A stretch of DNA of 52,764 nt from Bradyrhizobium sp. Rc3b (GCF_900114915.1 NZ_FOUS01000027.1:1-52764), one strand, 5' to 3'; numbered from the stretch's first letter, positions 29,806 to 39,382 are shown. The notes: generated by a model from the letters alone, not told the origin. Translations and numbers: made by a program.

Positions 29806-31452
29806 CTAATAGCTACTAGGAAAGTACTTTCCTTCGAAAACGGTGCCGAGGACCTTGATTTCTCGGATGCACTCGGGTGGCACTCCGAACGGATCGCTGT
29901 CCAGCACAGTGAAGTCCGCTTTCTTGCCCGAGCGAATACTGCCGACTTCGCTATCCATTCCGAGTATGTAGGCGGCGTCGATAGTGATGGCTTTCATCGC
30001 CTGCTCGACCGAAATGCGCTCATGTTCTCCCATAATCTTACCCGTTTCGCACAGGCGGTTGACCGCAACCCAGGCGTTCACCAATGGTGCAGCGGGCGCC
30101 ATGCTGAAGTCTGAGTGCAATGAGAAGCGAATATTGTTGGATGCCAAAGTGCCGAGCCGGGACATCTGCGATGCCCTCTCATAACCGAGTATACCCTTGT
30201 AGAATCGGTCGCTCAGCTCATGAACGTAGTAGATGTTGACCGAAGCATTGGCTCCGAGCTCGGCAGCACGCTGGATTTGCTCTGGTGTGCTCACTCCCAT
30301 ATGCTCGATCACGAGCTTGCGTCCAAATCGCGGGCGCCGAGCTTGCAGATGCTCGAGCGTGTCGAGAACAAGTTCCAGACCTAGATCGGCGGAGGTGTGA
30401 ACATGAATGACGTTTCCTGCATCCCAATAGGCCTCGGCACCCTGGCGTAGAATCTCGGGCGACGTAATCCAGTGGCCATCTTGGCCCTCGATCCGACCCG
30501 GCCAGTTGAGTTGCATCAGGTTGGAGAAGAATCCGCCGTCGGCGAACAACTTGACCGATTTGCCGAATTGCGCGCGGACGGTTTTCTTTGCACGAATAGA
30601 TTTGAGATCAGCCATGCGCGCAGGAATGTCGACCGAGTCCGCGCCGAAGGGAATCCCGACGGGGGTCATCTGCACTCTGAACGGGGTATTTTCGTCGAAG
30701 GCTTCGTGGCAAAGCTGCCATTCCAGCTCTTCTCCGCCGATTTTGCCAAAGGCCATGTCGCCGATCGTGGTGGTGCCCCCAGCATGTATAACGTCTCTGA
30801 AGGCTCTATATCCAGCTTTGATGCGTTCGGGTTCGAGGAGATGGTTCCGCAAGCGTGACAGCACCATGGCCATGCCGCTTTCGTAAAAGAACTGTCGCTC
30901 AGCATCCACTTGAGGGTGCTTCTCCGCGTCCTCACTTGTTATGCGGGCCCATGCCATCGCGGCGTCATTGAGGTAAAGCGAGTGAAAGCCACGGTGCCAG
31001 ACGACGATTGGCCGCCTGCTGGAGATACGCGAAAGCACGCCTCCACTCAAAGGTCCGTGCCACAACTCGTGATAACCCCAGCTCACGAGCGGCTCACCCT
31101 CAGGAAGCTGGCTTTCAATCTCCGTCAGGCGATTGAGGAATTCATTTTGCCCACGAACGGCTGTAAGCGCGCGGCCAGGCAATTTCCAATCCACGCCAGT
31201 GATCCAATGCATCGGAAGGAGAATCGAAGCCAGAGCAGGGTGCACATGCGGGTCTATAAAGCCGGGCATCAGCACGGCATCTCGAAAGGTATCGTCGATC
31301 TGAGGTGTTTGGCCTGCGAACCACGGCCGCACGGACTCGGCCGTACCAACCTCGAGTATCCGAGAGCCTCGAACCACCACAGTATCGGCGACTGGGAAGG
31401 ATGGGTTCATCGTGCGGATGGTCTTCGCCCTGTAGATGGTCGTCTTTTCCAC
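29806..31452 (-). CDS. Amidohydrolase-3 family metal-dependent hydrolase (YtcJ-like), copy 1
   Basis: A 548-residue cytoplasmic amidohydrolase of the YtcJ / N-substituted-formamide-deformylase group. The N-terminal beta-sandwich part (VVVRGSRILEVG) leads to the metal motif His69-Val-His71 in LMPGFIDPHVHP. Later come VIHVHTSADLG, LVIEHMGVSTPEQI and FSLHSDFSMAP, and a C-terminal GSIRSGKKADFTVLDSDPF segment. The start is a GTG at 31452 with AAGGAG eight bases upstream. Relatives cleave C-N bonds in formamides and other amides; the substrate here is unknown. It lies between a second amidohydrolase upstream and a COG0523 GTPase downstream. Confidence 0.9.
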   Translation of the reverse strand: MEKTTIYRAKTIRTMNPSFPVADTVVVRGSRILEVGTAESVRPWFAGQTPQIDDTFRDAVLMPGFIDPHVHPALASILLPMHWITGVDWKLPGRALTAVRGQNEFLNRLTEIESQLPEGEPLVSWGYHELWHGPLSGGVLSRISSRRPIVVWHRGFHSLYLNDAAMAWARITSEDAEKHPQVDAERQFFYESGMAMVLSRLRNHLLEPERIKAGYRAFRDVIHAGGTTTIGDMAFGKIGGEELEWQLCHEAFDENTPFRVQMTPVGIPFGADSVDIPARMADLKSIRAKKTVRAQFGKSVKLFADGGFFSNLMQLNWPGRIEGQDGHWITSPEILRQGAEAYWDAGNVIHVHTSADLGLELVLDTLEHLQARRPRFGRKLVIEHMGVSTPEQIQRAAELGANASVNIYYVHELSDRFYKGILGYERASQMSRLGTLASNNIRFSLHSDFSMAPAAPLVNAWVAVNRLCETGKIMGEHERISVEQAMKAITIDAAYILGMDSEVGSIRSGKKADFTVLDSDPFGVPPECIREIKVLGTVFEGKYFPSSY

Positions 31453-31786
31453 CGCGATCTCCTTTTAATTAGGGGTGTGAATGGCCTCGCTGTGCAGCGA
31501 CCGCGAAGACTTGGTGCGAGTTCGCTAGTCGGAACCGATGTCGCCCACAAAATCCTTGGGATGGAAAGCTTGTTCTTGCTCGCGAGTGCCAAGGGACATC
31601 AATGCAAGCGACGCTTCCATTCGCTCCCTCATGCACTCGCCTCAACGAGCTTGCCACCGCTGCTTGCGGTCAGCTCTTGCTCACTGTCCAGCCGGTCTCA
31701 AAGACCAAGGCCCACGGCACGATGGCCTTCCAGGGGTGCGCCCGATAACTTCTCGTAGTGGTCGGGACAATGGCCAGTCGTCCATC
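31453..31786. other. 334-bp spacer between the two amidohydrolase genes
   Basis: No gene seen. The AAGGAG ribosome binding site of the downstream gene lies at 31459-31464. The gap is large for one operon, so a separate minus-strand promoter may exist here; I could not identify one with confidence. Confidence 0.4.
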
Positions 31787-33442
31787 CTACGCCGCATCCC
31801 GTCCGGTCGGCGCTTCATCAGCCGAGCACTCCCAAATTCGTTCGCCCTCGACATACGTGCCGAGGACCTTTAGGTCGAGCACGTGCTCGGGATCGACGGT
31901 ACGTGGGTTCTTATCGAGGAGCACGAAATCTGCATATTTGCCGATCTCAATGCTCCCGAATTCGTTGTGCTTTCTGAGGTGGAAGGCGGCGTCGATTGTC
32001 ACGGAGCGGAGGGCCGAGTCGATGTCCATGATTTGATCCGGACCAATGACGTTTCCGGCGCGGCTTCGACGAGTGGTCGCTAGATGTAGGCAAAGGAGCG
32101 CGTGCGGCCAAGTCATTGGCGGATCGCAGTGGAGCGAACTCCGCATCCCCATTCGGACGGCGCTCCCGGCTGGCACAAACTTCGCGGCCGCTTCCGGTCC
32201 AAGGAGGGCGTCCCGGAGTGCTTCGCCCCAATAATACAGGTAAGGCAAGAAGAAGCTGCAGACGACGCCCAGTTTGTTGCAGCGGTCTATTTGGTCTTCG
32301 CGCAACGTTCCGCAATGCTCGAGCCGAAATGGACGCTTTGCTTCGGGAAACTCATTGAGCGCCACCTCGTACGCATCCAGAACCGCGTCGATCGTGCGAT
32401 CGCCATGCGTATGGACCGACATTTGATGCCCGCGGGCCGCGTAAGCCCTTATTATTCGCTTCAGCTCTTCGGGCTTGTAGTTCATATGACCGACGCTATC
32501 GCGCGGAAGTCCCATACTCGTAAGGGTGATTTCGTTGTTGAGGTATGGCTTTGTCAACCACACGTTCCCCATGAGGACGGACCCATCACCCCACATCTTG
32601 ATACCGGCCATCGCGAACCGATCGTTTCCTCCCTCAAAGGGAATCGTCTCGATTCCTTCGGGAACGGCTCTCTGATAGCAAAAGACCCGAATGGGCATTT
32701 GCTCGCGCTCCAGAGTCTTCTTGTAGAAGACGCTGGTCATTGGCGTCAGTCCCATTTCCGAGCTGGTTGTATATCCAGACTTTGAGAACTTCCACAGCCA
32801 ATCTCGTAACGAGTCGATACCCCGCTGCTCGCCACAGATCGCATAGAAACTCTCGACGATGTAGTCGCGCGAGCGCTCCTCAAATTTCCATGGTTCACCA
32901 TTCTCATCGTAACGAACGTGCCCGCCAGGAACGACGGGGGTCACTCGTGTAATTTTAAGTGCCTTAAGTGCCGCCGTATTGAGAAATATTCCATGCATGT
33001 TCGACACCTGCACGGCGATCGGAATCGTCGGTGAGAGTTCGTCGAGCTCTGCTTTGCTAGGCTCTTTGGCGCCCACGTGGAGCTGGGCGTCAAGGCCAAG
33101 GAACCAGAGGAAATCTCCCTGCTTTGCCTTGCTAACTCTTCTTCTGATCTTGGCGAGAGCCGCCTCGTAGGTAGGCGTATGCACTGATCGAATATCGACC
33201 ACCGGATCGCCCCAACACAGAGCGCTAAGCAGAGGATGGCCATGTGCTTCGACGAAACCAGGTAACATCGTGCGCCCGGCGAGATCGACCATGGTGGTTT
33301 CGGAATCACGGTAGCTACTGACGGCTTCCCAAGATCCAGCGGCGATTATTTTTCCCTTGGATATCGCGACCGCTTCAACTTGCATCTGGTCGCGGTCCAT
33401 CGTGACGATCGGACCGCCGTGAAAAATCTTGTCTGCACCCAT
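31787..33442 (-). CDS. Amidohydrolase-3 family metal-dependent hydrolase (YtcJ-like), copy 2
   Basis: A 551-residue paralogue of the gene at 29806. Landmarks are the metal motif His67-Gly-His69 in TMLPGFVEAHGHP, MSVHTHGDRTIDAVLDAYE, FRLEHCGTLREDQI, SSLHCDPPMTWP and the C-terminal GSIEIGKYADFVLLDKNP. This copy keeps the standard HTHGDRT motif, whereas copy 1 has HVHTSAD, so the two probably have different substrates. I start at the ATG at 33442 because AAGGAG lies seven bases before it; the longer frame to 33517 overlaps the upstream gene. It follows the second COG0523 GTPase gene by 28 bases, so the pair is one transcript. Confidence 0.9.
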   Translation of the reverse strand: MGADKIFHGGPIVTMDRDQMQVEAVAISKGKIIAAGSWEAVSSYRDSETTMVDLAGRTMLPGFVEAHGHPLLSALCWGDPVVDIRSVHTPTYEAALAKIRRRVSKAKQGDFLWFLGLDAQLHVGAKEPSKAELDELSPTIPIAVQVSNMHGIFLNTAALKALKITRVTPVVPGGHVRYDENGEPWKFEERSRDYIVESFYAICGEQRGIDSLRDWLWKFSKSGYTTSSEMGLTPMTSVFYKKTLEREQMPIRVFCYQRAVPEGIETIPFEGGNDRFAMAGIKMWGDGSVLMGNVWLTKPYLNNEITLTSMGLPRDSVGHMNYKPEELKRIIRAYAARGHQMSVHTHGDRTIDAVLDAYEVALNEFPEAKRPFRLEHCGTLREDQIDRCNKLGVVCSFFLPYLYYWGEALRDALLGPEAAAKFVPAGSAVRMGMRSSLHCDPPMTWPHALLCLHLATTRRSRAGNVIGPDQIMDIDSALRSVTIDAAFHLRKHNEFGSIEIGKYADFVLLDKNPRTVDPEHVLDLKVLGTYVEGERIWECSADEAPTGRDAA

Positions 33443-33470
33443 CTGTGCTCCTTCTGCCTGCTTCCGGGCG

Positions 33471-34517
33471 TCACGCGCCGTTGGTTTGCCGTTCAAACAT
33501 TTTTGTTTGCGGTTCAAACAATTCCGTGAGGCTGCCGGTTGGCAGTTCGCCGCGCATTCCTATGAATACGAGCTCGCTTCTCTGATCGGCCGAGGATGAA
33601 AGGCGTAGATCGATCGTCGAGCGCTTGCCGATCAGCTGGAAAATGCCGCTCTGATCGGTCAAATCCGAAAATCGAACGATGCCCTTCGCGCGCAGGATCG
33701 AGGCAGGAAGAGCCTTTACGATCGCAGCGAAGTTGGCTTGGCTACCGACACTCCCTGACCAGGACCAGCTCTCAAACGTGTAGGAGTGATCACGAGTCGT
33801 GTAGGTCGCGCTGCAGGCGGCACAGGCTCCATCCCGGCATGGGCTTTCGGTTTGGTCACACCGAAATGTTGTCTTCCGCCTCGAACAAATCTGGTGTGGC
33901 GCCTCAACGTCGCTATCAGAGAGCAACATGAACGCCGGAAGGACAGCATTACGCGTTCTTATAATTCTCATCATAGGCAACGCGCCGCGGAGCGTCGCGA
34001 TAACTTCGTCGACGACTGCCGGCGTCACTAGGTCGGTCTTGTTGAGTAACACATAGTCCGCGACCGCGGCCTGATCGATTGCCAACTCAGTGTTTTCGAA
34101 GTTGAGGCCCGGAAAGTTCTCGGCATCGACAACGCAAATCGTACGATCAACTTTTAGCCGGCAGGACACCGCCGGCTGCATAAATGCATCGGCGATTGCC
34201 ATCGGATTCGACACGCCACTCGTCTCGAGCAAAACTCCGTCGAACCTGGGTTCTGAAGACGCGATAGATAGAATTGAACTTAAGAGATCATCCTTGATGC
34301 TGCAGCACACACATCCATTTGTAAGAGAAATGATGGAGTCGCTCTGCGATGCAACGAGCTTCACATCAATATTGAGCGCGGCAAAATCGTTGACGAGAAC
34401 AGCCAGCCGCTGCCTAGTCTGCTGCAGCATGTTGTTCAGAAGGGTCGTCTTACCGGCACCTAGAAACCCGGACACGATCGTAACCGGTAATTGTTGCTCC
34501 CGGGCGAAGTGTAACAT
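33471..34517 (-). CDS. COG0523/CobW-type GTPase (metal chaperone family), copy 2, with extra Cys cluster
   Basis: A 348-residue G3E GTPase. It has Walker A SGFLGAGKTT at residues 16-25, the GCVCC motif with Cys69, Cys71 and Cys72, LLETSGVSNP, NKTD at 159-162, and a C-terminal domain that ends in a short near-duplicate (FEPQTKMFERQT). Between the domains, residues 211-235 hold five cysteines (Cys211, 220, 227, 232, 235, including CAAC), absent from copy 1; this may be a second metal site. I start at the ATG at 34517, which gives MLHFAREQQLPVTIVSGFLG; the longer frame to 34610 adds Arg-rich sequence of unlikely coding character. It is first of the minus-strand operon, with the AT-rich region 34630-34710 as likely promoter. 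Confidence 0.88.
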   Translation of the reverse strand: MLHFAREQQLPVTIVSGFLGAGKTTLLNNMLQQTRQRLAVLVNDFAALNIDVKLVASQSDSIISLTNGCVCCSIKDDLLSSILSIASSEPRFDGVLLETSGVSNPMAIADAFMQPAVSCRLKVDRTICVVDAENFPGLNFENTELAIDQAAVADYVLLNKTDLVTPAVVDEVIATLRGALPMMRIIRTRNAVLPAFMLLSDSDVEAPHQICSRRKTTFRCDQTESPCRDGACAACSATYTTRDHSYTFESWSWSGSVGSQANFAAIVKALPASILRAKGIVRFSDLTDQSGIFQLIGKRSTIDLRLSSSADQRSELVFIGMRGELPTGSLTELFEPQTKMFERQTNGA

Positions 34518-35073
34518 CGCGGCATATCCTCGGAGCCTGCGGCAACGGTTACGCTCGTCCGTCGCCCGCCACACTTTTCCTGTACGAAGTGCGCGTGGTT
34601 GGATCACCAACGAAATCCGCAGCGACGAAGCGATTGCCTGAATAAATTATCATAACAATTCTGTCAATGGTGAATATTTACGCTATAATTTCATGAATTG
34701 ACTATGCTCGACGTGCGGCCGAAACGGCCGTCGTCACTTTGTAAGCTAAGGCGGATCGCCGTCGCACTACCTAAAGCGCCAGGTGGGGAGAGGCTCGCTA
34801 CGCCGGCCAGGTCAGACGCTTCAATTGACGTTCGCCTCTTCACAGTGCCGATCGCGAGCCGTTCGAGCGTATTCAATTCTGTTGGGGCCGCTCCCTAGCT
34901 ACGGCCTTATCGTGGGCATCGCCGCCGTCCCAAGGAGCCCGGTTGTATAAGCCGGCGGCCGAAGGGAGGGGACGATTGGTTTCCTGCGCTCCCTTTTCGA
35001 TGAGGTTGCGTAAGGTGCGGCGTGTGTTTAAGCGACTTTTGGATGTGTCTCGCTTGCGAAAAGGTGAGCATTG
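34518..35073. other. Gene-free region with likely promoter of the minus-strand amidohydrolase operon
   Basis: About 550 bases without a recognisable gene. The part 34635-34700 is strikingly AT-rich. On the minus strand it holds a TTGACA (34662-34667 read in reverse), and GTCAAT (34663-34668) with ATTGAC (34697-34702) forms an inverted repeat with a 28-base spacer. These may be a promoter and an operator for the genes from 34517 downward; no close -10 match fits perfectly. Confidence 0.35.
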
Positions 35074-35694
35074 CTAGTAGTGCGGAGGAGTGATCACCCA
35101 CACGACTTTAGCAGGCACCGTCCCGGGGTTCGCGCAGCGATGTTGCGAAGTGCTGCTAAAGGAGAAGCTGTCTCCTTCCTCGAGCTGAAACAGCTTCCCG
35201 TCGACCCACAGGTCCAGTTGTCCCGCGATTAGCACCCCCGCCTCATTGCCGTCATGGCTGTATTCCCCGCTATCGGCCCCCGGCTCAATTGTACTCATGA
35301 GAAGTTCTAGCGGCCCGGCGAGATTGGGAGAGAGCAGCTCCTCGGCGATGCCGAGGCCGGTGAAGGTCAATCGTCGGCGGTACGCCTTGCGAACGACGAC
35401 GTCGCGTTCGTCGGCGGTCGCCTGCATGTTGCCATTGAAGAACCAGTTCATGTGCACGCCGAGAACGTCGCTCAGCTTTTTCAATACCCCGATCGGCAAC
35501 TTCGATTGGTTTCGTTCCAGCTGACTCAAATAGCCGACCGAAATGTCGGCGGCTTGAGCAAGCTGGGCCAGCGTCAGCTTCTTGATCTTCCTTAGCTCGC
35601 GAATCTGTCCGCCCACGGCGGCTTCTAGATTCAAGTCGCCTTTCGCTTCAGAGCTCGCCCATTCGTCAGCCGCCCGTATCGATCTAATCGCCAT
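35074..35694 (-). CDS. XRE-family transcriptional regulator with C-terminal cupin domain
   Basis: A 206-residue regulator. Residues about 28-82 are a Cro/C1-type helix-turn-helix (GGQIRELRKIKKLTLAQLAQ, then ISVGYLSQLERNQ). The C-terminal ~75 residues are a cupin barrel (SHDGNEAGVLIAGQLDLWVD, LEEGDSFSFSSTSQHRCANP) that in relatives such as PuuR binds a small effector. I prefer the ATG at 35694 (upstream GGAGGG) over 35781, whose extra 29 residues are not family-like. It is divergent from the demethylase operon at 35938 and also upstream of the minus-strand amidohydrolase operon, so it may control either or both. The shared 244-bp region holds a TTCACA/TGTGAA palindrome. Confidence 0.9.
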   Translation of the reverse strand: MAIRSIRAADEWASSEAKGDLNLEAAVGGQIRELRKIKKLTLAQLAQAADISVGYLSQLERNQSKLPIGVLKKLSDVLGVHMNWFFNGNMQATADERDVVVRKAYRRRLTFTGLGIAEELLSPNLAGPLELLMSTIEPGADSGEYSHDGNEAGVLIAGQLDLWVDGKLFQLEEGDSFSFSSTSQHRCANPGTVPAKVVWVITPPHY

Positions 35695-35880
35695 CGTCTC
35701 TCGTCCCTCCGCAGGGCGCGTTGCCGTTACGACAAGCCCCCCTGCAACCCAGTCAAACAACCAACCCTCGATAGTCATCAAGGCTTGATCGTTCGAACCT
35801 GTGCATACGCAGCGACAAACGGTCCCGATTCTCTATACGGGACAACCGCAGAAAAAACACCTACAAGCATGAAAAGACTA

Positions 35881-35894
35881 TTCACATTTGTGAA
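35881..35894. promoter_or_regulatory. Candidate operator between the regulator and demethylase operon
   Basis: TTCACATTTGTGAA is an inverted repeat (TTCACA-N2-TGTGAA), with a further half-site TTTCACAA at 35909-35916, all within 60 bases of the start codon at 35938. It is well placed for autoregulation and control of the demethylase operon by the divergent XRE-cupin protein. Binding is inferred. Confidence 0.45.
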
Positions 35895-35937
35895 AAAATA
35901 ATGAATAATTTCACAATCGGTCGTTGGAGCTCTAAAT

Positions 35938-38415
35938 ATGACTCTTCCAAAGTCGGCTCAAGTCGTCATTGTTGGCGGCGGTATCATGGGTTGCAGCCTG
36001 GCGTACCACCTAACTCTTCGCGGTTGGACCGATGTCGTTCTGTTTGAACGCAAGCAACTCACCTCCGGGACGACATGGCATGCGGCCGGTTTGGTTGGCC
36101 AGCTAGGAGCAACCCACAATCTGACGCGGTTGGCCCAATATACGACTGAGCTCTATGGGCAACTCGAACGAGAGTCGGGTCAAAACACCGGTTATCGCCA
36201 GATCGGGTCGTTGGCAATTGCGACCAATCAGGAGCGCTTCGAGGAATTGAAGCGGGGGGCCTCAATGGCTCGCTGTTTCGGGCTGGAAGTAAACGTCCTT
36301 ACGGCGAGGGAGGCGGGCGATCTTTGGCCATCAATGGCAACCGAAGATCTTGTAGGTGCAGTTCATCTTCCTAAGGATGGTCAGACCAATCCGGTGGACA
36401 CGACGCATGCGCTGGCGAGGATGGCCAAGCTCCGTGGCGCGAAGATTTTTGAGCGCACTGCCGTAACCGAGATAATGATTGAAAATGGCCGCGCGGTCGG
36501 TGTTCGCACCAAGAATGGCGAAATCACCGCCGAATTTGTCGTCAATTGCGCGGGCATGTGGGCGCGGGAGCTCGGTGCAAGCGCGGGTGCGACGGTGCCG
36601 CTTCACGCGGCCGAGCACTTCTACATTGTCACCGAGCCGCTGCCCGACATCAAGAGGCACCTTCCCGTATTGCGTGACGCCGATGCTTGCACCTATTTCA
36701 AGGAAGATGCCGGCAAGCTGCTGGTCGGCTGGTTCGAACCCGTTGCCAAGCCTTGGGGGATGGAGGGAATACCCGAGAGTTTCGAGTTCGATACGCTACC
36801 GGATGATCTCAATCACATCGAGCCCCTGCTTGAAGGTGCGATCCGTCGCGTTCCGGCGCTTGCGAAGACGGGAATCCAGTTGTTTTTCAATGGACCGGAG
36901 AGTTTTACTCCGGACGATCGCTATATGCTTGGCGAGACGCCGGAGGTACGAAATCTGTTCGTGGCGGCGGGCTTCAATTCCATCGGTATACGTTCTGCGG
37001 GTGGAGCAGGCAAGGTGCTTGCCGATTGGATCGTCGATGGTCACCCGCCGATGGACCTGTGGGACGTCGATATACGGCGCGTGATGCCGTTCCAATCGAA
37101 CCGTCGCTATCTCCGGGATCGAACGGTCGAGTCGCTTGGCCTGCTGTACGCGATGCACTGGCCGTTCCGACAGCCGGAGACAGCGAGAGGTGTCCGACGT
37201 TCTGCGCTACACGACCGCTTGCTCTCGCGGGGGGCCTGCTTCGGTGAGGTCGCGGGCTTCGAGCGACCCAATTGGTATGCGCCAAAAGGGCGCGAGGCCA
37301 AGTATGAATATAGTTTCGGGCGGCAAAATTGGTTCGACTATTCCGCGGAGGAGCATCTCGCGGTGCGCGAGAGGGTCGGGCTGTTCGACCAATCCTCCTT
37401 CGCCAAGTTCGTGTTCGAGGGCGAGGACGCCGAGCACATTCTCAATCGAATCTGTGCGAATAACGTCTCGGTTCCGGTCGGGCGCATCATCTACACCCAG
37501 TGGCTCAATGAGCGTGGTGGCATCGAGGCGGATCTGACGATAACCCGCGAAAGCGAAAAGCGCTTCCTCATCGTAACCGCCGTCGCCACGCAGGTCAGGG
37601 ACTTGGCCTGGTTGAAGCGCAACATTCCGGAAGGTGCACGGGCATTGGCTGTCGACGTCAGTTCGGGCTACTCGGTGCTCGGCGTGATGGGTCCGAAGTC
37701 CCGGAGTTTGTTGAGCAAGTTGACGGATGCCGATCTGTCGAACGTTGCGTTTCCATTCGCGACCTCGAAGGTCATCGATCTTGGTTATGCCAAGGTGCGG
37801 GCAAGCCGCATTACCTATGTCGGCGAACTCGGATGGGAATTGTACGTTCCGACCGAGTTCGTCCAGGGCGTATTCGACGTTCTTCTCGAGGAGGGGGCTT
37901 CATTCGACATGCGCCTCGCTGGCTACCACGCGATGAATTCTTTGCGGATGGAGAAGGGATATCGGCACTGGGGCCACGACATCACCGACGAAGATACCCC
38001 GCTGGAGGCCGGGCTCGGGTTCGCCGTCGCTTGGTCCAAGCCGCAAGGATTTATTGGGCGCGATGCCTTGCTGCGTCAGAAAGAAGACGGGCCGAAGCGC
38101 AAGATGGTCCACATCGCGCTAGAGGATCCCGCGCTGCTGCTCTACCACAACGAACCGATTTGGCACGATGGTCGGCTCGTAGGGCGCGTCACGTCTGGCA
38201 TGTACGGTCACAGCATCGGAGCCTCTCTTGGTCTGGGTTACGTCGAGAATCCCGACGGCGCAGGAGTGGATGCTGCCTATTTGCGGGGCGGCAAATTGGA
38301 GGTCGAGGTCGCAGGCGTGCGCGTGCCCGCCCGTGCTTCGCTACGCGCGTTCTACGATCCCGCCAACAATCGGGTGAAGGACGTCGAGGTGGCCGTGTCT
38401 GTGGCGGCTTCCTGA
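35938..38415 (+). CDS. FAD-dependent N-demethylase of the dimethylglycine/sarcosine dehydrogenase family
   Basis: An 825-residue two-part enzyme. The N-terminal ~400 residues are a DAO-type flavoprotein with the dinucleotide motif GGGIMG at 13-18 and the segment TSGTTWHAAGL. His48 in that segment matches the residue that binds FAD covalently in dimethylglycine and sarcosine dehydrogenases. After a linking FAO_M region, residues from about 430 form a GcvT-like aminomethyltransferase domain (FDQSSFAKFVFEG, DLTITRESEKRFLI, ELGWELYVPTEF, HWGHDITDEDTPLEAGLGF) that binds tetrahydrofolate and captures formaldehyde as 5,10-methylene-THF. Downstream purU and folD process exactly that product. Possible substrates include dimethylglycine, sarcosine and N-methylproline; the sequence alone does not decide. 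Confidence 0.92.
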   Translation: MTLPKSAQVVIVGGGIMGCSLAYHLTLRGWTDVVLFERKQLTSGTTWHAAGLVGQLGATHNLTRLAQYTTELYGQLERESGQNTGYRQIGSLAIATNQERFEELKRGASMARCFGLEVNVLTAREAGDLWPSMATEDLVGAVHLPKDGQTNPVDTTHALARMAKLRGAKIFERTAVTEIMIENGRAVGVRTKNGEITAEFVVNCAGMWARELGASAGATVPLHAAEHFYIVTEPLPDIKRHLPVLRDADACTYFKEDAGKLLVGWFEPVAKPWGMEGIPESFEFDTLPDDLNHIEPLLEGAIRRVPALAKTGIQLFFNGPESFTPDDRYMLGETPEVRNLFVAAGFNSIGIRSAGGAGKVLADWIVDGHPPMDLWDVDIRRVMPFQSNRRYLRDRTVESLGLLYAMHWPFRQPETARGVRRSALHDRLLSRGACFGEVAGFERPNWYAPKGREAKYEYSFGRQNWFDYSAEEHLAVRERVGLFDQSSFAKFVFEGEDAEHILNRICANNVSVPVGRIIYTQWLNERGGIEADLTITRESEKRFLIVTAVATQVRDLAWLKRNIPEGARALAVDVSSGYSVLGVMGPKSRSLLSKLTDADLSNVAFPFATSKVIDLGYAKVRASRITYVGELGWELYVPTEFVQGVFDVLLEEGASFDMRLAGYHAMNSLRMEKGYRHWGHDITDEDTPLEAGLGFAVAWSKPQGFIGRDALLRQKEDGPKRKMVHIALEDPALLLYHNEPIWHDGRLVGRVTSGMYGHSIGASLGLGYVENPDGAGVDAAYLRGGKLEVEVAGVRVPARASLRAFYDPANNRVKDVEVAVSVAAS

Positions 38416-38427
38416 TCGGTAGGTATC

Positions 38428-39357
38428 ATGTCCGAAATCAGCATCGTATCCGCGTGCCCCCATCCACAGAGCTCGCCTGTCTCTGGATCCTCGAGAGGAC
38501 GAATCAATCGTCCTGACTTCGTCTTGACGTTTTCTTGTCCGGATCGGATCGGCATTGTTCACGCTGTCTCTGGCTTCCTGGTCACCCATGGATGCAATAT
38601 CCGAGACAGTGCTCAATTCGCTGATCGCAGCGTCGGCAAACTGTTTATGCGCATTTCGTTCGACGCGCCAGATAACATTGCAATCTCGCATTTGCGGTCG
38701 GAGTTTTCCGGGGTCGGAAAGTCGTTCGACATGAATTGGCAAGTGCATGATTCCCGCTCGAAGCCACGGATCATGATTATGGTTTCCCGCGCCGGGCACT
38801 GCCTAAACGACCTTCTGTTTAAATACTCCACGGGAATGCTCGATGTCGAGATTCCGTTGATCGGTTCGAATCATAAGGACTTCCATCGCCTCGCGGCGTC
38901 CTACGACATTCCTTTTCATCATCTACCCATCACCCCCGAGACAAAGCTGGCCCAGGAAGCAAAGCTAATGGAGCGGGTCGAGCAGGAACGCATCGACTTG
39001 GTTGTCTTGGCCCGATACATGCAGGTTTTTTCGGATGGGCTCTGTCAGAAGATGTCCGGACGGGTCATCAATATCCATCACTCCTTCCTGCCAAGCTTCA
39101 AGGGAGCGCGCCCTTATCATCAAGCCCAGTTAAGGGGTGTCAAGTTGATCGGCGCGACGGCCCACTATGTCACCGCGGACCTAGATGAGGGGCCGATCAT
39201 CGAGCAAGACGTATTGCGCGTTGATCACTCCCTCACGCCCGAGGAACTCTCGGCAGTGGGACGAGATGTAGAGGCTGCAGTATTGACGCGAGCCGTTAAG
39301 TTTCACGCAGAAAACCGGGTTCTGTTGAACGGCAACCGCACCGTGGTCTTTCGGTGA
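38428..39357 (+). CDS. purU: Formyltetrahydrofolate deformylase
   Basis: A 309-residue PurU that hydrolyses 10-formyl-THF to formate and THF. An N-terminal ACT domain (about residues 30-110, FSCPDRIGIVHAVSGFLVTH) is followed by a formyltransferase-like domain. The catalytic Asn-His-Asp set lies in INIHHSFLPSFKGA, TAHYVT and DLDEGPIIEQD. About 28 extra N-terminal residues precede the ACT domain compared with the E. coli protein; no internal Met allows a shorter start. It begins 12 bases after the demethylase stop, with GGTAGG as ribosome binding site. In this operon it recycles THF while discarding the methyl carbon as formate. Confidence 0.94.
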   Translation: MSEISIVSACPHPQSSPVSGSSRGRINRPDFVLTFSCPDRIGIVHAVSGFLVTHGCNIRDSAQFADRSVGKLFMRISFDAPDNIAISHLRSEFSGVGKSFDMNWQVHDSRSKPRIMIMVSRAGHCLNDLLFKYSTGMLDVEIPLIGSNHKDFHRLAASYDIPFHHLPITPETKLAQEAKLMERVEQERIDLVVLARYMQVFSDGLCQKMSGRVINIHHSFLPSFKGARPYHQAQLRGVKLIGATAHYVTADLDEGPIIEQDVLRVDHSLTPEELSAVGRDVEAAVLTRAVKFHAENRVLLNGNRTVVFR

Positions 39358-39382
39358 GTATAACGATCTGGGCAAACGGGAC

